Shown here one piece after another: positions 19,180-27,320 of a stretch of DNA of 64,000 nucleotides. The first letter of the stretch is position 1; the number at the start of each line of letters is the position of its first letter. The notes beneath the pieces are model-generated. The model did no database searches. It was not told the DNA's origin and saw only the letters and a program-made list of their open reading frames with translations. This DNA comes from an uncultured Lachnospiraceae bacterium (GTDB lineage: Bacteria; Bacillota; Clostridia; Lachnospirales; Lachnospiraceae), in contig CAJTTU010000005.1 of assembly GCA_910579325.1 (NCBI GenBank), forward strand, positions 1-64,000. The letters are read 5' to 3'. A program made the position numbers and the translations under genes.

Positions 19180-19191
19180 ACAGCTCCGCAA
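19180..19191. repeat. Dispersed 12-base motif, one-change copy
   Basis: AGCTCCGCAACT on the plus strand, differing at one base from the exact copies at 4467, 41778, 42517 and 42715. On the minus strand it precedes the ribosome site of the zinc-ribbon gene. Confidence 0.5.
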
Positions 19192-19211
19192 CTTTTTGTC
19201 TTTATATTTCC

Positions 19212-20072
19212 TCATCTGTCCATCAGCGCCTGGTAAATATCCCTTTTACTCACCCCTCTGTCCTTCGCCATCTGCTTCATCGCCTCTTTTTTAGGCAGTC
19301 CCTGATCCAGATACTGCCGCAGATGGTCTTCCAGAGAAACAGTCTCCCAGCCTTTTTGCTTTTCCGCCTCCAGCTCCCGGGGACTTCTCCCCCGGATCAC
19401 CAGGACAAACTCTCCTTTGGGTTCGTTCTGTTCGTAAAACCTGACTGCCTCCCCCAGAGTCATGGAAAGCCGTTCCTCAAACCGTTTCGTCAGTTCCCGG
19501 CAGACAGTCAGCCAGCGTTCGGCGCCCAGTACCCGCTCCAGCTCAGCCAGTGTTTTCCGCAGATGATGGGGCGCCTCATAGAGTACGATGGTCCGCGTTT
19601 CATTCCGCAGCTCCGCCAGCACCCGCTCCCTCTCTTTTTTATCACATGGCAGAAAGGCCTCAAAACAAAACCTTCTGGTTTCCAGACCGGAGGCGGTAAG
19701 AGCCGTGATACAGGCGGCAGGCCCCGGCAGCGCCGTCAGCGGCACCCCGGCCGCGATACACTGGCGCGCCAGCTCCTCCCCCGGGTCAGAGATCCCGGGC
19801 GTGCCCGCGTCGGTAATCAGCGCCACCGACAGCCCTTTTTGAAGCTGCTCCACCAGATAGCGGGCCTTCTCAATTTTATTGTGCTCATGATAACTGGTCA
19901 TCGGCGTTTTAATGCCAAAATGATTTAACAGCTTCAGGCTGTGCCTGGTATCCTCGGCGGCAATCAGATCCACTTCTTTTAATACGCGCAGCACGCGCAG
20001 GGTGATATCCTCCAGATTGCCTATGGGAGTGGCGCAGAGATACAGTATTCCTGATTTTGCTTCAATATCCAT
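19212..20072 (-). CDS. rsmI: 16S rRNA (cytidine1402-2'-O)-methyltransferase RsmI
   Basis: 286 residues, the usual family length. Diagnostic strings are ATPIGNLEDITLR near the N-terminus, AAEDTRHS, the glycine-rich TDAGTPGISDPG that binds S-adenosylmethionine, and LPGPAACITAL. It methylates the ribose of C1402 in the decoding centre of the small ribosomal subunit. It overlaps the trmN gene by 11 bases and closes the conserved Firmicute block holB-ricT-trmN-rsmI. The spacing between GAGGAAA and the ATG is rather long, but no better start is visible. Confidence 0.95.
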   Translation of the reverse strand: MDIEAKSGILYLCATPIGNLEDITLRVLRVLKEVDLIAAEDTRHSLKLLNHFGIKTPMTSYHEHNKIEKARYLVEQLQKGLSVALITDAGTPGISDPGEELARQCIAAGVPLTALPGPAACITALTASGLETRRFCFEAFLPCDKKERERVLAELRNETRTIVLYEAPHHLRKTLAELERVLGAERWLTVCRELTKRFEERLSMTLGEAVRFYEQNEPKGEFVLVIRGRSPRELEAEKQKGWETVSLEDHLRQYLDQGLPKKEAMKQMAKDRGVSKRDIYQALMDR

Positions 20073-20811
20073 AGATCGTGTAAATTTCCTCGCTGTAAAC
20101 GCCCGGCGACTGATAGACGATCACCGGCGGTTCAATGCGCATCTGAGGCCGTCCGCCCAGAAACGCCTCGATCAGCACCATATTCGCTTCCTGATCCACA
20201 AAGGGATGGACCAGCTTCATCCGCTTCGGCTCCAGATGGTAAGTCCGCATGGTTTCAAACAGCTCTGTCAGACGGTGGGGACGGTGAACCATATAAAAAC
20301 GGCCTCCCGGACGCAGCAGCCTGGCAGTTTCCCTTGACACGTCTTCAAAGGTACACAGGATCTCATGGCGGGCGATCGCCTTTGGCTCCTCCGGGTTTTT
20401 CAGGCCATGATTCTGATTCATATAAGGCGGATTACAGGTGACTACGTCGAAAGAAGCTTCACCAAACAAAGCGGAAGCTTCCTTCATATCGCCGCATACG
20501 ATCGAAACCTTTTCCTCCAGGCAGTTATAGGCCACGCTGCGGCCCGCCATCTCCGCCATCTCCGGTTGAATTTCCAGCCCGGTAAAATGCCGCCCCTGGG
20601 TTTTTGCCTCCAGAAGAATCGGAATAATACCTGTGCCGGTTCCCAGATCCAGCGCCGCCTCCCCCTTTTTCACCCGGGCAAAACCGGAGAGCAGCACCGC
20701 GTCCATACCGAAGCAGAACCGTTTCGGCTTCTGGATAATCTTATAATGGTTCCGCTGTAAGTCATCCAGCCGTTCATCCTCATTTATTCTGACAGTATCT
20801 CTACCTGTCAT
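20062..20811 (-). CDS. tRNA1(Val) (adenine37-N6)-methyltransferase family protein (YabB/TrmN6)
   Basis: 249 residues with a class I methyltransferase fold. DLGTGTGIIPILL is the SAM-binding loop, and NPPYMNQ is the catalytic motif of adenine-N6 methylases. The N-terminal RFCFGMDAVLLSGFA region is typical of YabB/TrmN6. It is expected to methylate A37 of a tRNA, although the Bacillus orthologue's target is less certain. It overlaps ricT by four bases (ATGA) and rsmI by 11, consistent with a tightly coupled operon. Confidence 0.88.
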   Translation of the reverse strand: MTGRDTVRINEDERLDDLQRNHYKIIQKPKRFCFGMDAVLLSGFARVKKGEAALDLGTGTGIIPILLEAKTQGRHFTGLEIQPEMAEMAGRSVAYNCLEEKVSIVCGDMKEASALFGEASFDVVTCNPPYMNQNHGLKNPEEPKAIARHEILCTFEDVSRETARLLRPGGRFYMVHRPHRLTELFETMRTYHLEPKRMKLVHPFVDQEANMVLIEAFLGGRPQMRIEPPVIVYQSPGVYSEEIYTIYGY

Positions 20812-21713
20812 GACAGTTTAGAGTTCCTTTCCTTTTTCTCCAGCGCTTCCAGCTCCTTCAGTTCCTCATCCTTAATATCCAGACGCTCTTTTCTGCGCTT
20901 TGGACGGAAACGAAGCTGCTTTACTTTATATTCCCGGATATCCCGGTCATCTTTGTCTACCGTCACGAGTACCTTAACCGTCTGGCGCAGCACATTGACG
21001 CTGTGTACTTCGCCCTTAAACCCGTCCTCGGTGGTGACATAATCTCCTATGGCCGGAAGCCGGCTGTTCAGATACTCATAGGTATCCTCCTCGTTTTTCA
21101 GGCAGCACATCAGTCTGCCGCAGGTTCCCGAGATCTTCGACGGATTCAGAGACAGGTTCTGCTCCTTGGCCATCTTAATGGATACCGGAATAAATTCCGA
21201 CAGATAGGTATGGCAGCACAGCTCCCGTCCGCAGTTACCCACGCCGCCTAAGATCTTTGTCTCATCCCGGACCCCGATCTGCCTCAGCTCGATCCTGGTC
21301 TTAAACACCGACGCCAGATCCTTCACCAGCTCCCGGAAATCGATGCGGCCGTCGGCGGTGAAATAAAACAGCACCTTATTATTGTCAAAAGTATACTCCG
21401 TGTCGATCAGCTTCATATCCAGATTATGTCTGGCAATTTTTTCCAGGCACACCTGATGAGCCGCCTTTTCTTTTTCCTTATTTTTCTCCTCGGTCCGGTC
21501 GTCCTGCTCCGTGGCGACGCGCAGTACGGCTTTTAAAGGCTGTACCACTTTCTCCTCCTCCACTTCCCGGACGCCCATAACCACATAGCCATATTCCACG
21601 CCTCTGGCCGTCTCCACAATCACATTCTGGCCTCTTTTCACTTCCAGCTCGCCCGGATCGAAAAAATAGATTTTTCCGGCGGTTCGGAATCTGACCCCTA
21701 TCACTTTTATCAT
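20808..21713 (-). CDS. ricT: PSP1-domain protein RicT (YaaT), RNase Y regulator component
   Basis: 301 residues. The PSP1 domain has the expected cysteine signature: a GGVGNCGRELCCHTYL stretch, then SGTCGRLMCCLKNEED. In Bacillus RicT joins RicA and RicF in an Fe-S-bearing complex that directs RNase Y processing and affects sporulation and competence. It lies between holB and trmN as in most Firmicutes. The basic C-terminal tail (KRRKERLDIKDEE) is normal. The start at 21713 has GGAAGGA at a long spacing. Confidence 0.93.
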   Translation of the reverse strand: MIKVIGVRFRTAGKIYFFDPGELEVKRGQNVIVETARGVEYGYVVMGVREVEEEKVVQPLKAVLRVATEQDDRTEEKNKEKEKAAHQVCLEKIARHNLDMKLIDTEYTFDNNKVLFYFTADGRIDFRELVKDLASVFKTRIELRQIGVRDETKILGGVGNCGRELCCHTYLSEFIPVSIKMAKEQNLSLNPSKISGTCGRLMCCLKNEEDTYEYLNSRLPAIGDYVTTEDGFKGEVHSVNVLRQTVKVLVTVDKDDRDIREYKVKQLRFRPKRRKERLDIKDEELKELEALEKKERNSKLS

Positions 21714-21793
21714 AATCGATCAATCGTTCCTTCCTGTTTCTGTTATTCCTGTATTCTGTCTGCAGCGCACTGCCGGCCCGTGCAGGTCTCTCC

Positions 21794-22786
21794 CTACATT
21801 TCCTTGATCGTCAGCAGCAAAAGCTCCATCACCAGATCGAAGCCTACGTTCGCATTCAGCCGGACGCCGGCCTTATCGACAGCGTCGATCACCGTATCGA
21901 TACCGTGAAAGCTGCTGTAATTGGCCGTTTCCCGGATCGCTGTCAGCTCATGGACGAAAATCAGCACGTTGGCATCCTGAGTGGCTTTGAAAACCATAAC
22001 GTCCCGGTACCACAGCTTCATCAGCTCCAGACATTCCGAGAAATCCCTGTTTCCCTCTTTCAGGACACGCAGACTCTCCAGCATCATGGGCACGGACATC
22101 TCCTTTGCCCCTTTCACAATCCGAAGCACGCTCTGATACATGTCCATAAAATCCTCGGACTGAGCCAGAGAGATGGCTCTGCCCAGATTTCCTCTCGCAA
22201 AAGCACAGCAGATATCCGCCTGCTGCTTCGCCACATGCAGATGCTCCGTCAGATAACCTGCCACCGTCTCATCCGGCAGAGGCTTTAACGGCAGCGTAAT
22301 GCACCGGGACAGAATCGTCGGCAGAAATACCTCGTTGTTTGCCGCCAGCAGTATGACAACGGCATATTCCGGCGGCTCCTCTATGGTTTTCAGCAGAGCG
22401 TTCTGGGCCTGGACCGTCATCTTACCGGCCTCATCCACAATATATATTTTATACGGATTGCCGTAGGGTTTAATCTGCACATCCTCCACCAGCTTTTCCC
22501 TGATATCGTCCACCCCGATGCTGCCCGGCTTTTCATGCGTGACATAAATCACGTCCGGATGGTTGTCCGTCAGAAACTGACGGCAGGAGTGGCAGACGCC
22601 GCAGGGCTCCGCGCCTTTGCGGTTTTCGCATTCCAGAGCCATGGCAAAGGTTTTGGCCAGCTGCTTTTTCCCCATTCCCGTCTCGCCGGACAAAATGTAG
22701 GCATGGGAGATATGAGATTCTTCAATCGCCCTGGCCAGATGTTCTTTTACGGCGTCCTGCCCTAAAATATTTTTGAACTGAAACAT
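21794..22786 (-). CDS. holB: DNA polymerase III delta-prime subunit
   Basis: 330-residue clamp-loader AAA+ subunit. The P-loop variant GETGMGKKQLA is present, followed by a zinc-binding module (CENRKGAEPCGVCHSC) and the sensor SRC motif in TILSRCITLPL. With DnaX and HolA it loads the beta clamp on DNA. The ATG has GGGAGGGG upstream. It is the first gene of the block; a TG-extended -10 sits about 50 bases upstream. Confidence 0.93.
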   Translation of the reverse strand: MFQFKNILGQDAVKEHLARAIEESHISHAYILSGETGMGKKQLAKTFAMALECENRKGAEPCGVCHSCRQFLTDNHPDVIYVTHEKPGSIGVDDIREKLVEDVQIKPYGNPYKIYIVDEAGKMTVQAQNALLKTIEEPPEYAVVILLAANNEVFLPTILSRCITLPLKPLPDETVAGYLTEHLHVAKQQADICCAFARGNLGRAISLAQSEDFMDMYQSVLRIVKGAKEMSVPMMLESLRVLKEGNRDFSECLELMKLWYRDVMVFKATQDANVLIFVHELTAIRETANYSSFHGIDTVIDAVDKAGVRLNANVGFDLVMELLLLTIKEM

Positions 22787-22834
22787 AATCCCCTCCCATT
22801 CGCCTGTAATGCGTCTTCAAATACCTTCCTAAAC

Positions 22835-22840
22835 AGTATA
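22835..22840 (-). promoter_or_regulatory. Extended -10 element for the holB operon
   Basis: Minus-strand TGATATACT gives a TG-extended -10 (TATACT). No good -35 is visible at 17 bases. It is the only promoter-like sequence between holB and the upstream exonuclease gene. Confidence 0.45.
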
Positions 22841-22922
22841 TCATATAAACTGCCAAAAGAAAAACTTTTTATCGAAAGAATCCGCGCGGGCCGCCACAAA
22901 TCGGAAAACGCCCGCTCTCACA

Positions 22923-22964
22923 AAGAATAACAGACTCTCCCTCCACGGAAAGTCTGTTATTCTT
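22923..22964 (-). terminator. Rho-independent terminator after the exonuclease gene
   Basis: Perfect 14-base stem, AAGAATAACAGACT (22923-22936) with AGTCTGTTATTCTT (22951-22964), immediately beyond the stop of the minus-strand exonuclease gene. The minus strand continues TTCTTTG at the 3' side. Confidence 0.75.
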
Positions 22965-22967
22965 CTT

Positions 22968-23924
22968 TCAAGTCTCCTGCGTATGCTTCCTGCGGCTTTT
23001 ACGTTTCTTTCGTAAATTTTCTCTCTTTTCCCGGACTGCCGCCGCTTCCTCCTCGTCAGCCGAACGGAGAATCTTCACCGCATAGTACTGCCGGTCGTCC
23101 GCCGACTTTTTCAGACGGATCTTCCCATTCATAAAGCCATGGTCCGGACACCAGGACAGACAGTCATAGGTTTTTCCTCCTGAAGGGAACCAGCGAACCC
23201 GTTTGCGCAGCAGACGGCCGCAGACGCAGCAGGGAGTAGCGATCACCGTCCTGTCCTCCATCACATCCTCTCTGGCGTCAAAAGGACGGGACACATATTT
23301 CGTATAGTCGGGAAACTTCAGATAAATCTCTTCCTCTTTACATACGGGCGGCCGGTGATAATCCACAGACAGATAGGGCTTCACCTGCTCCCAGTCAAAC
23401 CGCTGCATAATCATAGCCGTGTAACAGGTATCCTCATAAGCCCCGTGAGATTTCTGAAAATGTAAAAATTCCACCGCATATTCCAGAGACCTTCTGGAAT
23501 GTCCGTCTTCGTAAATCTGGCTGAACAGTTTCTGCACATCATAAAAAAGCAGCGGCCTGGGAAAGGGGTTCTCCAGCCGATAAAATTCAATATTCCGCTG
23601 CAGTTCTTCCAGATCCATACTTCCCCAGGTACAGATAACATAGTCATTTCCGCACCAGCCGATAAAATCCGCGATCACTTCCGGAAAGCAGCGGGCATCC
23701 CGCAGCTCTTTCATGGAAAGGTGAACCAGCTCCTGGGTTTTAAAGTGCAGACGCCGATATACCTGAGGCCGGACACATTCATGAAAACGACCTGCGATCT
23801 GCATGGATTCCGACAGCTTCAGCGCGCCGATTTCAATGATTTCAAAAGGAATGGCCCGATTCTCGCCAGATTTGCCGGCAGGGGACTGGTTCCATTCCAG
23901 ATCAAGTACAATATAATCCATCAT
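22968..23924 (-). CDS. DEDDh 3'-5' exonuclease (KapD/Eri-1-like) with C-terminal zinc-ribbon-like tail
   Basis: 318 residues. The exonuclease fold occupies about 1-175 with all five acidic/His residues visible: D8 and E10 (VLDLEW), D104 (GSMD), H160 and D165 (HGAYED). This is the DEDDh set of the ERI-1/KapD-type exonucleases that trim RNA or DNA 3' ends. Residues about 230-265 add cysteines C232, C233, C235, C255 and C259, suggesting a small zinc ribbon not normal for KapD. The tail is very basic (RKKRKSRRK), as if for nucleic-acid binding. It is monocistronic with its own terminator. Confidence 0.85.
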   Translation of the reverse strand: MMDYIVLDLEWNQSPAGKSGENRAIPFEIIEIGALKLSESMQIAGRFHECVRPQVYRRLHFKTQELVHLSMKELRDARCFPEVIADFIGWCGNDYVICTWGSMDLEELQRNIEFYRLENPFPRPLLFYDVQKLFSQIYEDGHSRRSLEYAVEFLHFQKSHGAYEDTCYTAMIMQRFDWEQVKPYLSVDYHRPPVCKEEEIYLKFPDYTKYVSRPFDAREDVMEDRTVIATPCCVCGRLLRKRVRWFPSGGKTYDCLSWCPDHGFMNGKIRLKKSADDRQYYAVKILRSADEEEAAAVREKRENLRKKRKSRRKHTQET

Positions 23925-24013
23925 GATCCTCCTCTGCCAAAAGGTATGGTACCCCGCATTATTTTATCATAACATCAGACCTGGGTCAAAAGGTATTTTT
24001 TTAGTTCGGACTA

Positions 24014-24041
24014 TTGCTATTCAACATAAAAAAGTTATAAT
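24014..24041 (+). promoter_or_regulatory. Sigma-A promoter of hydE-hydF
   Basis: -35 TTGCTA (24014-24019), 16-base spacer, -10 TATAAT (24036-24041). The transcription start would lie near 24048, about 30 bases before the ATG at 24078. That excludes the longer reading of the ORF from 24045. Confidence 0.7.
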
Positions 24042-24077
24042 AGAATGCAGAGAAAAATCCACGCGAAGGAGTACCCA

Positions 24078-25124
24078 ATGGAAGATTTGACCCGCCTGAT
24101 CGACCGTCTGGAAACGGATCAGGTATTAAACAGGGAAGATTTTATCCGGCTGATCAGAGAACATACCCCCGATACGGACGAATACCTCTTCCAGAAAGCC
24201 GACCGGCTGCGACAGCAAAGCTATGGAAATGAGATTTACATCCGCGGCCTGATCGAACTGACCAATTACTGTAAAAACGACTGTCTCTACTGCGGCATCC
24301 GGCGAAGCAACCGCAGTGCCCAGCGTTACCGGCTGGATCAGGAAGACATCATGGAATGCTGCCGGACCGGTTACGAACTGGGCTTCCGCACTTTTGTTCT
24401 GCAGGGCGGGGAGGATGGCTGGTACACGGATGAAAAAGTCTGCCGGATCCTGACTTCCATCAAACATGATTACCCCGACTGCGCCGTTACCCTTTCTCTG
24501 GGAGAACGCAGCCGCAAAACCTATCAGGCCTGGTTCGACGCAGGAGCAGACCGGTATCTGCTGCGCCACGAGACGGCGACTCCGGAACATTACGCAAAAC
24601 TTCATCCGCCGGAATTATCCCTGGCCCATCGAATGGAATGCCTGCGCGATCTGAAGGAAATCGGCTACCAGACCGGCTGCGGATTTATGGTGGGCTCCCC
24701 TTTTCAGACCACGGAGCATCTGGCGGAGGATCTTTTATATATCCATAAGCTCCGGCCTCAGATGGTGGGCATCGGGCCGTTTATCCCTCACCACGACACG
24801 CCGTTCGCAAAAGAACCGGCAGGCACGGTAAATGACACGCTGTTTTTCCTGGCCATCATCCGGCTGATGCTGCCAAAAGTACTTCTGCCTGCCACCACGG
24901 CGCTGGGAACCATCGATCCCAACGGACGGGAAAAAGGCGTACATGCCGGGGCAAACGTCATTATGCCCAACCTGTCGCCTTTATCCGTCCGCAAAAAATA
25001 CATGCTCTATGACAATAAAATCTCCACCGGCGAGGAAGCCGCCGAAAGCATCGACTCCCTGAGAAAGCGGATGGCCGCCATCGGCTGTCAGGTGATCGTC
25101 GGGCGGGGGGACTATAAAAAATAA
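24078..25124 (+). CDS. hydE: [FeFe]-hydrogenase H-cluster radical SAM maturase HydE
   Basis: 348 residues. The radical SAM cluster motif is C65, C69 and C72 (CKNDCLYC), followed by GGED. In HydE this chemistry helps build the dithiolate-bridged diiron subcluster of [FeFe]-hydrogenase on the HydF scaffold. The ATG at 24078 is chosen because AAGGAG lies six bases before it and the promoter sits too close to the alternative at 24045. hydF follows after 42 bases. HydG, the third maturase, and the hydrogenase itself are not in the window. Confidence 0.93.
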   Translation: MEDLTRLIDRLETDQVLNREDFIRLIREHTPDTDEYLFQKADRLRQQSYGNEIYIRGLIELTNYCKNDCLYCGIRRSNRSAQRYRLDQEDIMECCRTGYELGFRTFVLQGGEDGWYTDEKVCRILTSIKHDYPDCAVTLSLGERSRKTYQAWFDAGADRYLLRHETATPEHYAKLHPPELSLAHRMECLRDLKEIGYQTGCGFMVGSPFQTTEHLAEDLLYIHKLRPQMVGIGPFIPHHDTPFAKEPAGTVNDTLFFLAIIRLMLPKVLLPATTALGTIDPNGREKGVHAGANVIMPNLSPLSVRKKYMLYDNKISTGEEAAESIDSLRKRMAAIGCQVIVGRGDYKK

Positions 25125-25166
25125 ACAATATTAAATCAGCAGAACTCAATCAGGAGGATTATTATT

Positions 25167-26387
25167 ATGAGTCTTAACAGCACCCCTGCGTCCGACAGAG
25201 TACATATCGGCTTCTTCGGCCGCAGAAACGCGGGCAAATCAAGCGTAGTCAACGCTGTCACCGGTCAGAACCTGGCCATCGTCTCCGACGTAAAGGGCAC
25301 CACCACCGACCCGGTATATAAAGCCATGGAGCTTCTGCCTCTGGGCCCTGTCATGATTATCGACACCCCCGGCATCGATGATGAAGGCGCTCTGGGGGAA
25401 CTGCGCATCAAAAAAACACGCCAGGTTCTGAATAAAACGGACGTGGCCGTCCTGATTGTGGACGGCACGGAAGGAAAAAAACAGAGCGACGAAGAACTGA
25501 TCGACCTGTTCCGGAAAAAGGGACTGCCCTACGTCATCGTCTACAACAAATCCGACCTGTACGCCCAAACCGCCGATACCGAACCGAATGAAATCCGCGT
25601 CAGCGCCCTCACAGGCTCCAATATCTACGAACTGAAAGAACTGATCGCCCGGCTGGCCGCCACCCAGGAATCCAAACTGCGGATCGTGGCCGACCTGCTC
25701 TCCCCTTCCGATTTCGTGGTGCTGGTAGTGCCGATCGACAAAGCCGCCCCCAAAGGCCGCCTGATTCTGCCCCAGCAGCAGACCATCCGGGATATTCTGG
25801 AGGCCGACGCCGTTTCCATCGTCGTGAAAGAAAACGAGCTGAAAAACACGCTGGAGCACCTGGGACAGAAACCCAGGCTGGTGATCACCGACAGCCAAGT
25901 GTTTGCCGGCGTATCCGCCGACACGCCCGAAGATATCCCCCTCACCTCCTTCTCCATCCTGTTCGCCCGTTATAAAGGCAATCTGGAGCTGACCGTAAAG
26001 GGAATCCGGGCCATCGAGAACCTGAAAGACGGAGACAGGATACTGATCTGCGAAGGCTGTACCCACCACCGCCAGTGCGACGACATCGGCACGGTAAAAA
26101 TCCCCCGCTGGGTGCGCCAGTACACCGGCAAAGAGCTGCAGTTTGATTTCACCTCCGGCACGGAATTCCCCGACGAGCTGGGAGAGTATGCCATGGTGGT
26201 TCACTGCGGCGGCTGTATGCTGAATGAACGGGAAATGAAATACCGGCTCCAATGCGCCGAGGATCAGGGCGTGCCCATTACCAATTATGGGATCCTGATG
26301 GCTTATATCAACGGGATCTTAAAGCGCAGCCTGGAACCTTTCCCCCGAATCGCCATGGCTCTGGAAAATGAAACCACTGAAAAGTAA
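25167..26387 (+). CDS. hydF: [FeFe]-hydrogenase H-cluster maturation GTPase HydF
   Basis: 406 residues. The N-terminal GTPase domain has the P-loop GRRNAGKSS (about 18-26), DTPG, and NKSD as G4. A dimerisation domain follows, then the Fe-S scaffold domain with CEGCTHHRQ and VHCGGCMLNE, the conserved Cys/His set for a [4Fe-4S] cluster. HydF carries the precursor diiron unit and delivers it to apo-hydrogenase. A CAGGAGG site lies 10 bases before the ATG. It ends at a strong terminator and is cotranscribed with hydE. Confidence 0.95.
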   Translation: MSLNSTPASDRVHIGFFGRRNAGKSSVVNAVTGQNLAIVSDVKGTTTDPVYKAMELLPLGPVMIIDTPGIDDEGALGELRIKKTRQVLNKTDVAVLIVDGTEGKKQSDEELIDLFRKKGLPYVIVYNKSDLYAQTADTEPNEIRVSALTGSNIYELKELIARLAATQESKLRIVADLLSPSDFVVLVVPIDKAAPKGRLILPQQQTIRDILEADAVSIVVKENELKNTLEHLGQKPRLVITDSQVFAGVSADTPEDIPLTSFSILFARYKGNLELTVKGIRAIENLKDGDRILICEGCTHHRQCDDIGTVKIPRWVRQYTGKELQFDFTSGTEFPDELGEYAMVVHCGGCMLNEREMKYRLQCAEDQGVPITNYGILMAYINGILKRSLEPFPRIAMALENETTEK

Positions 26388-26403
26388 CCGACAAAAACTG
26401 AGA

Positions 26404-26447
26404 CTGCCGCAAAACAGAAATCATTGTATTGCGGCAGCTTTCCTTTT
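26404..26447 (+). terminator. Rho-independent terminator after hydF
   Basis: CTGCCGCAA (26404-26412) pairs with TTGCGGCAG (26429-26437), followed by a T-rich run. The minus-strand cheY-like gene ends just beyond it, so it separates convergent transcripts. Confidence 0.75.
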
Positions 26448-26455
26448 CCCGTTTT

Positions 26456-26818
26456 TTAACACAGCGCTTCCCCAAACACTTTCAGCAGCTGCTCCCGATG
26501 AAAAGGCTTATCCACAAAGCCTTTTGTACCGATCGCTTTGGCTCTCTCAAAGGTATCGTCATAGGCCAGCGAGGAAACCATCACGATCCTCGCCTCCGGA
26601 TGCTGTTTCAGAATAATCTCGGAAGCATCCAGTCCGTCCATTCCCTGCATGATAATATCCATGGTCACCAGATCTGGTTTTACCTCATCATACCGGGCAA
26701 TCGCGTCCTCCCCGCTTCTGCAGTATGCCGCGATCTCATAATCTGTTCCTTCCAGAACATCGCCCAGCTGAACCCGTACCAGCCGGGAATCATCTACCAC
26801 CATAATTCGTTTGCTCAT
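26456..26818 (-). CDS. CheY-like single-domain response regulator
   Basis: 120 residues, receiver domain only. The acidic pocket VVDDS, phospho-acceptor D54 (LVTMDIIMQGMDG), the switch Ser in MVSSL and Lys in FVDKPF are all present, so phosphorylation is likely intact. The frame stays open for 109 codons upstream through the neighbouring gene, but ATG 26818 begins the receiver and is chosen. It lies 16 bases after a CheX-like phosphatase gene, which in turn follows a broken sensor kinase. The pair looks like the remaining output half of a small signalling operon. Its partner kinase, if any, is elsewhere. Confidence 0.88.
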   Translation of the reverse strand: MSKRIMVVDDSRLVRVQLGDVLEGTDYEIAAYCRSGEDAIARYDEVKPDLVTMDIIMQGMDGLDASEIILKQHPEARIVMVSSLAYDDTFERAKAIGTKGFVDKPFHREQLLKVFGEALC

Positions 26819-26834
26819 TTCAATATGCCCCTTT

Positions 26835-27320
26835 CTAATCAGCCAAAACCGCTCCGTCCTCGTCAGAACACGGCACATGATGGATAAACTGCGCGCCGCC
26901 GCAGCTCTCGTCGGTATATGTAAGCATAAACTGTACCTCGCTCCCCTCAGGCTCATAACGTCCCCGATAGAAAACAGGCGGGCCAAAATGAGCCGGAATC
27001 TGTGTGGCCTGAAACATTGCGCCTGCAATCCTGCCACAGAGTACGTTAAAATATTCTTTACTGAACTCCTCCAGATCCTCAGGGCTGACCGATTCCTCAT
27101 GAAAGGAATTGCTGGCCATACGGGACAGCAGCCGGGTATCGGCACAGAGGGTCAGGCTGGTGCGAAATCCTCTGTCAAAGGTAATCTGCACCGTACAGAG
27201 GTCTTCCCCCGGCGACTGGTTCCCCTGGCGCAGACGAACGCCCGCGGTACATTCCGTCACATCCTGAACTGCCTGATCCAGTATCCGCTCAAGTTCCTCT
27301 CTTGCCAAAGCAGTATTCAT
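26835..27320 (-). CDS. CheX-like phosphatase domain protein
   Basis: 161 residues. The CheC/CheX/FliY active-site pattern E-x2-N-x22-P is seen exactly: E89, N92 and P115. These proteins remove the phosphate from CheY-type receivers, and here a CheY-like gene follows directly, so the pair is probably a phosphatase and its substrate. The residue four before E89 is E85 rather than the usual Ser/Asp. The ATG lies in GGAGGGAAAGGATG and overlaps the end of the truncated kinase by 32 bases. No flagellar or classic chemotaxis gene is nearby. Confidence 0.78.
   Translation of the reverse strand: MNTALAREELERILDQAVQDVTECTAGVRLRQGNQSPGEDLCTVQITFDRGFRTSLTLCADTRLLSRMASNSFHEESVSPEDLEEFSKEYFNVLCGRIAGAMFQATQIPAHFGPPVFYRGRYEPEGSEVQFMLTYTDESCGGAQFIHHVPCSDEDGAVLAD

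Noticed and set aside
25239..26252. 337-codon minus-strand frame opposite hydF
   Set aside because: Antisense shadow of hydF with no recognisable domain.
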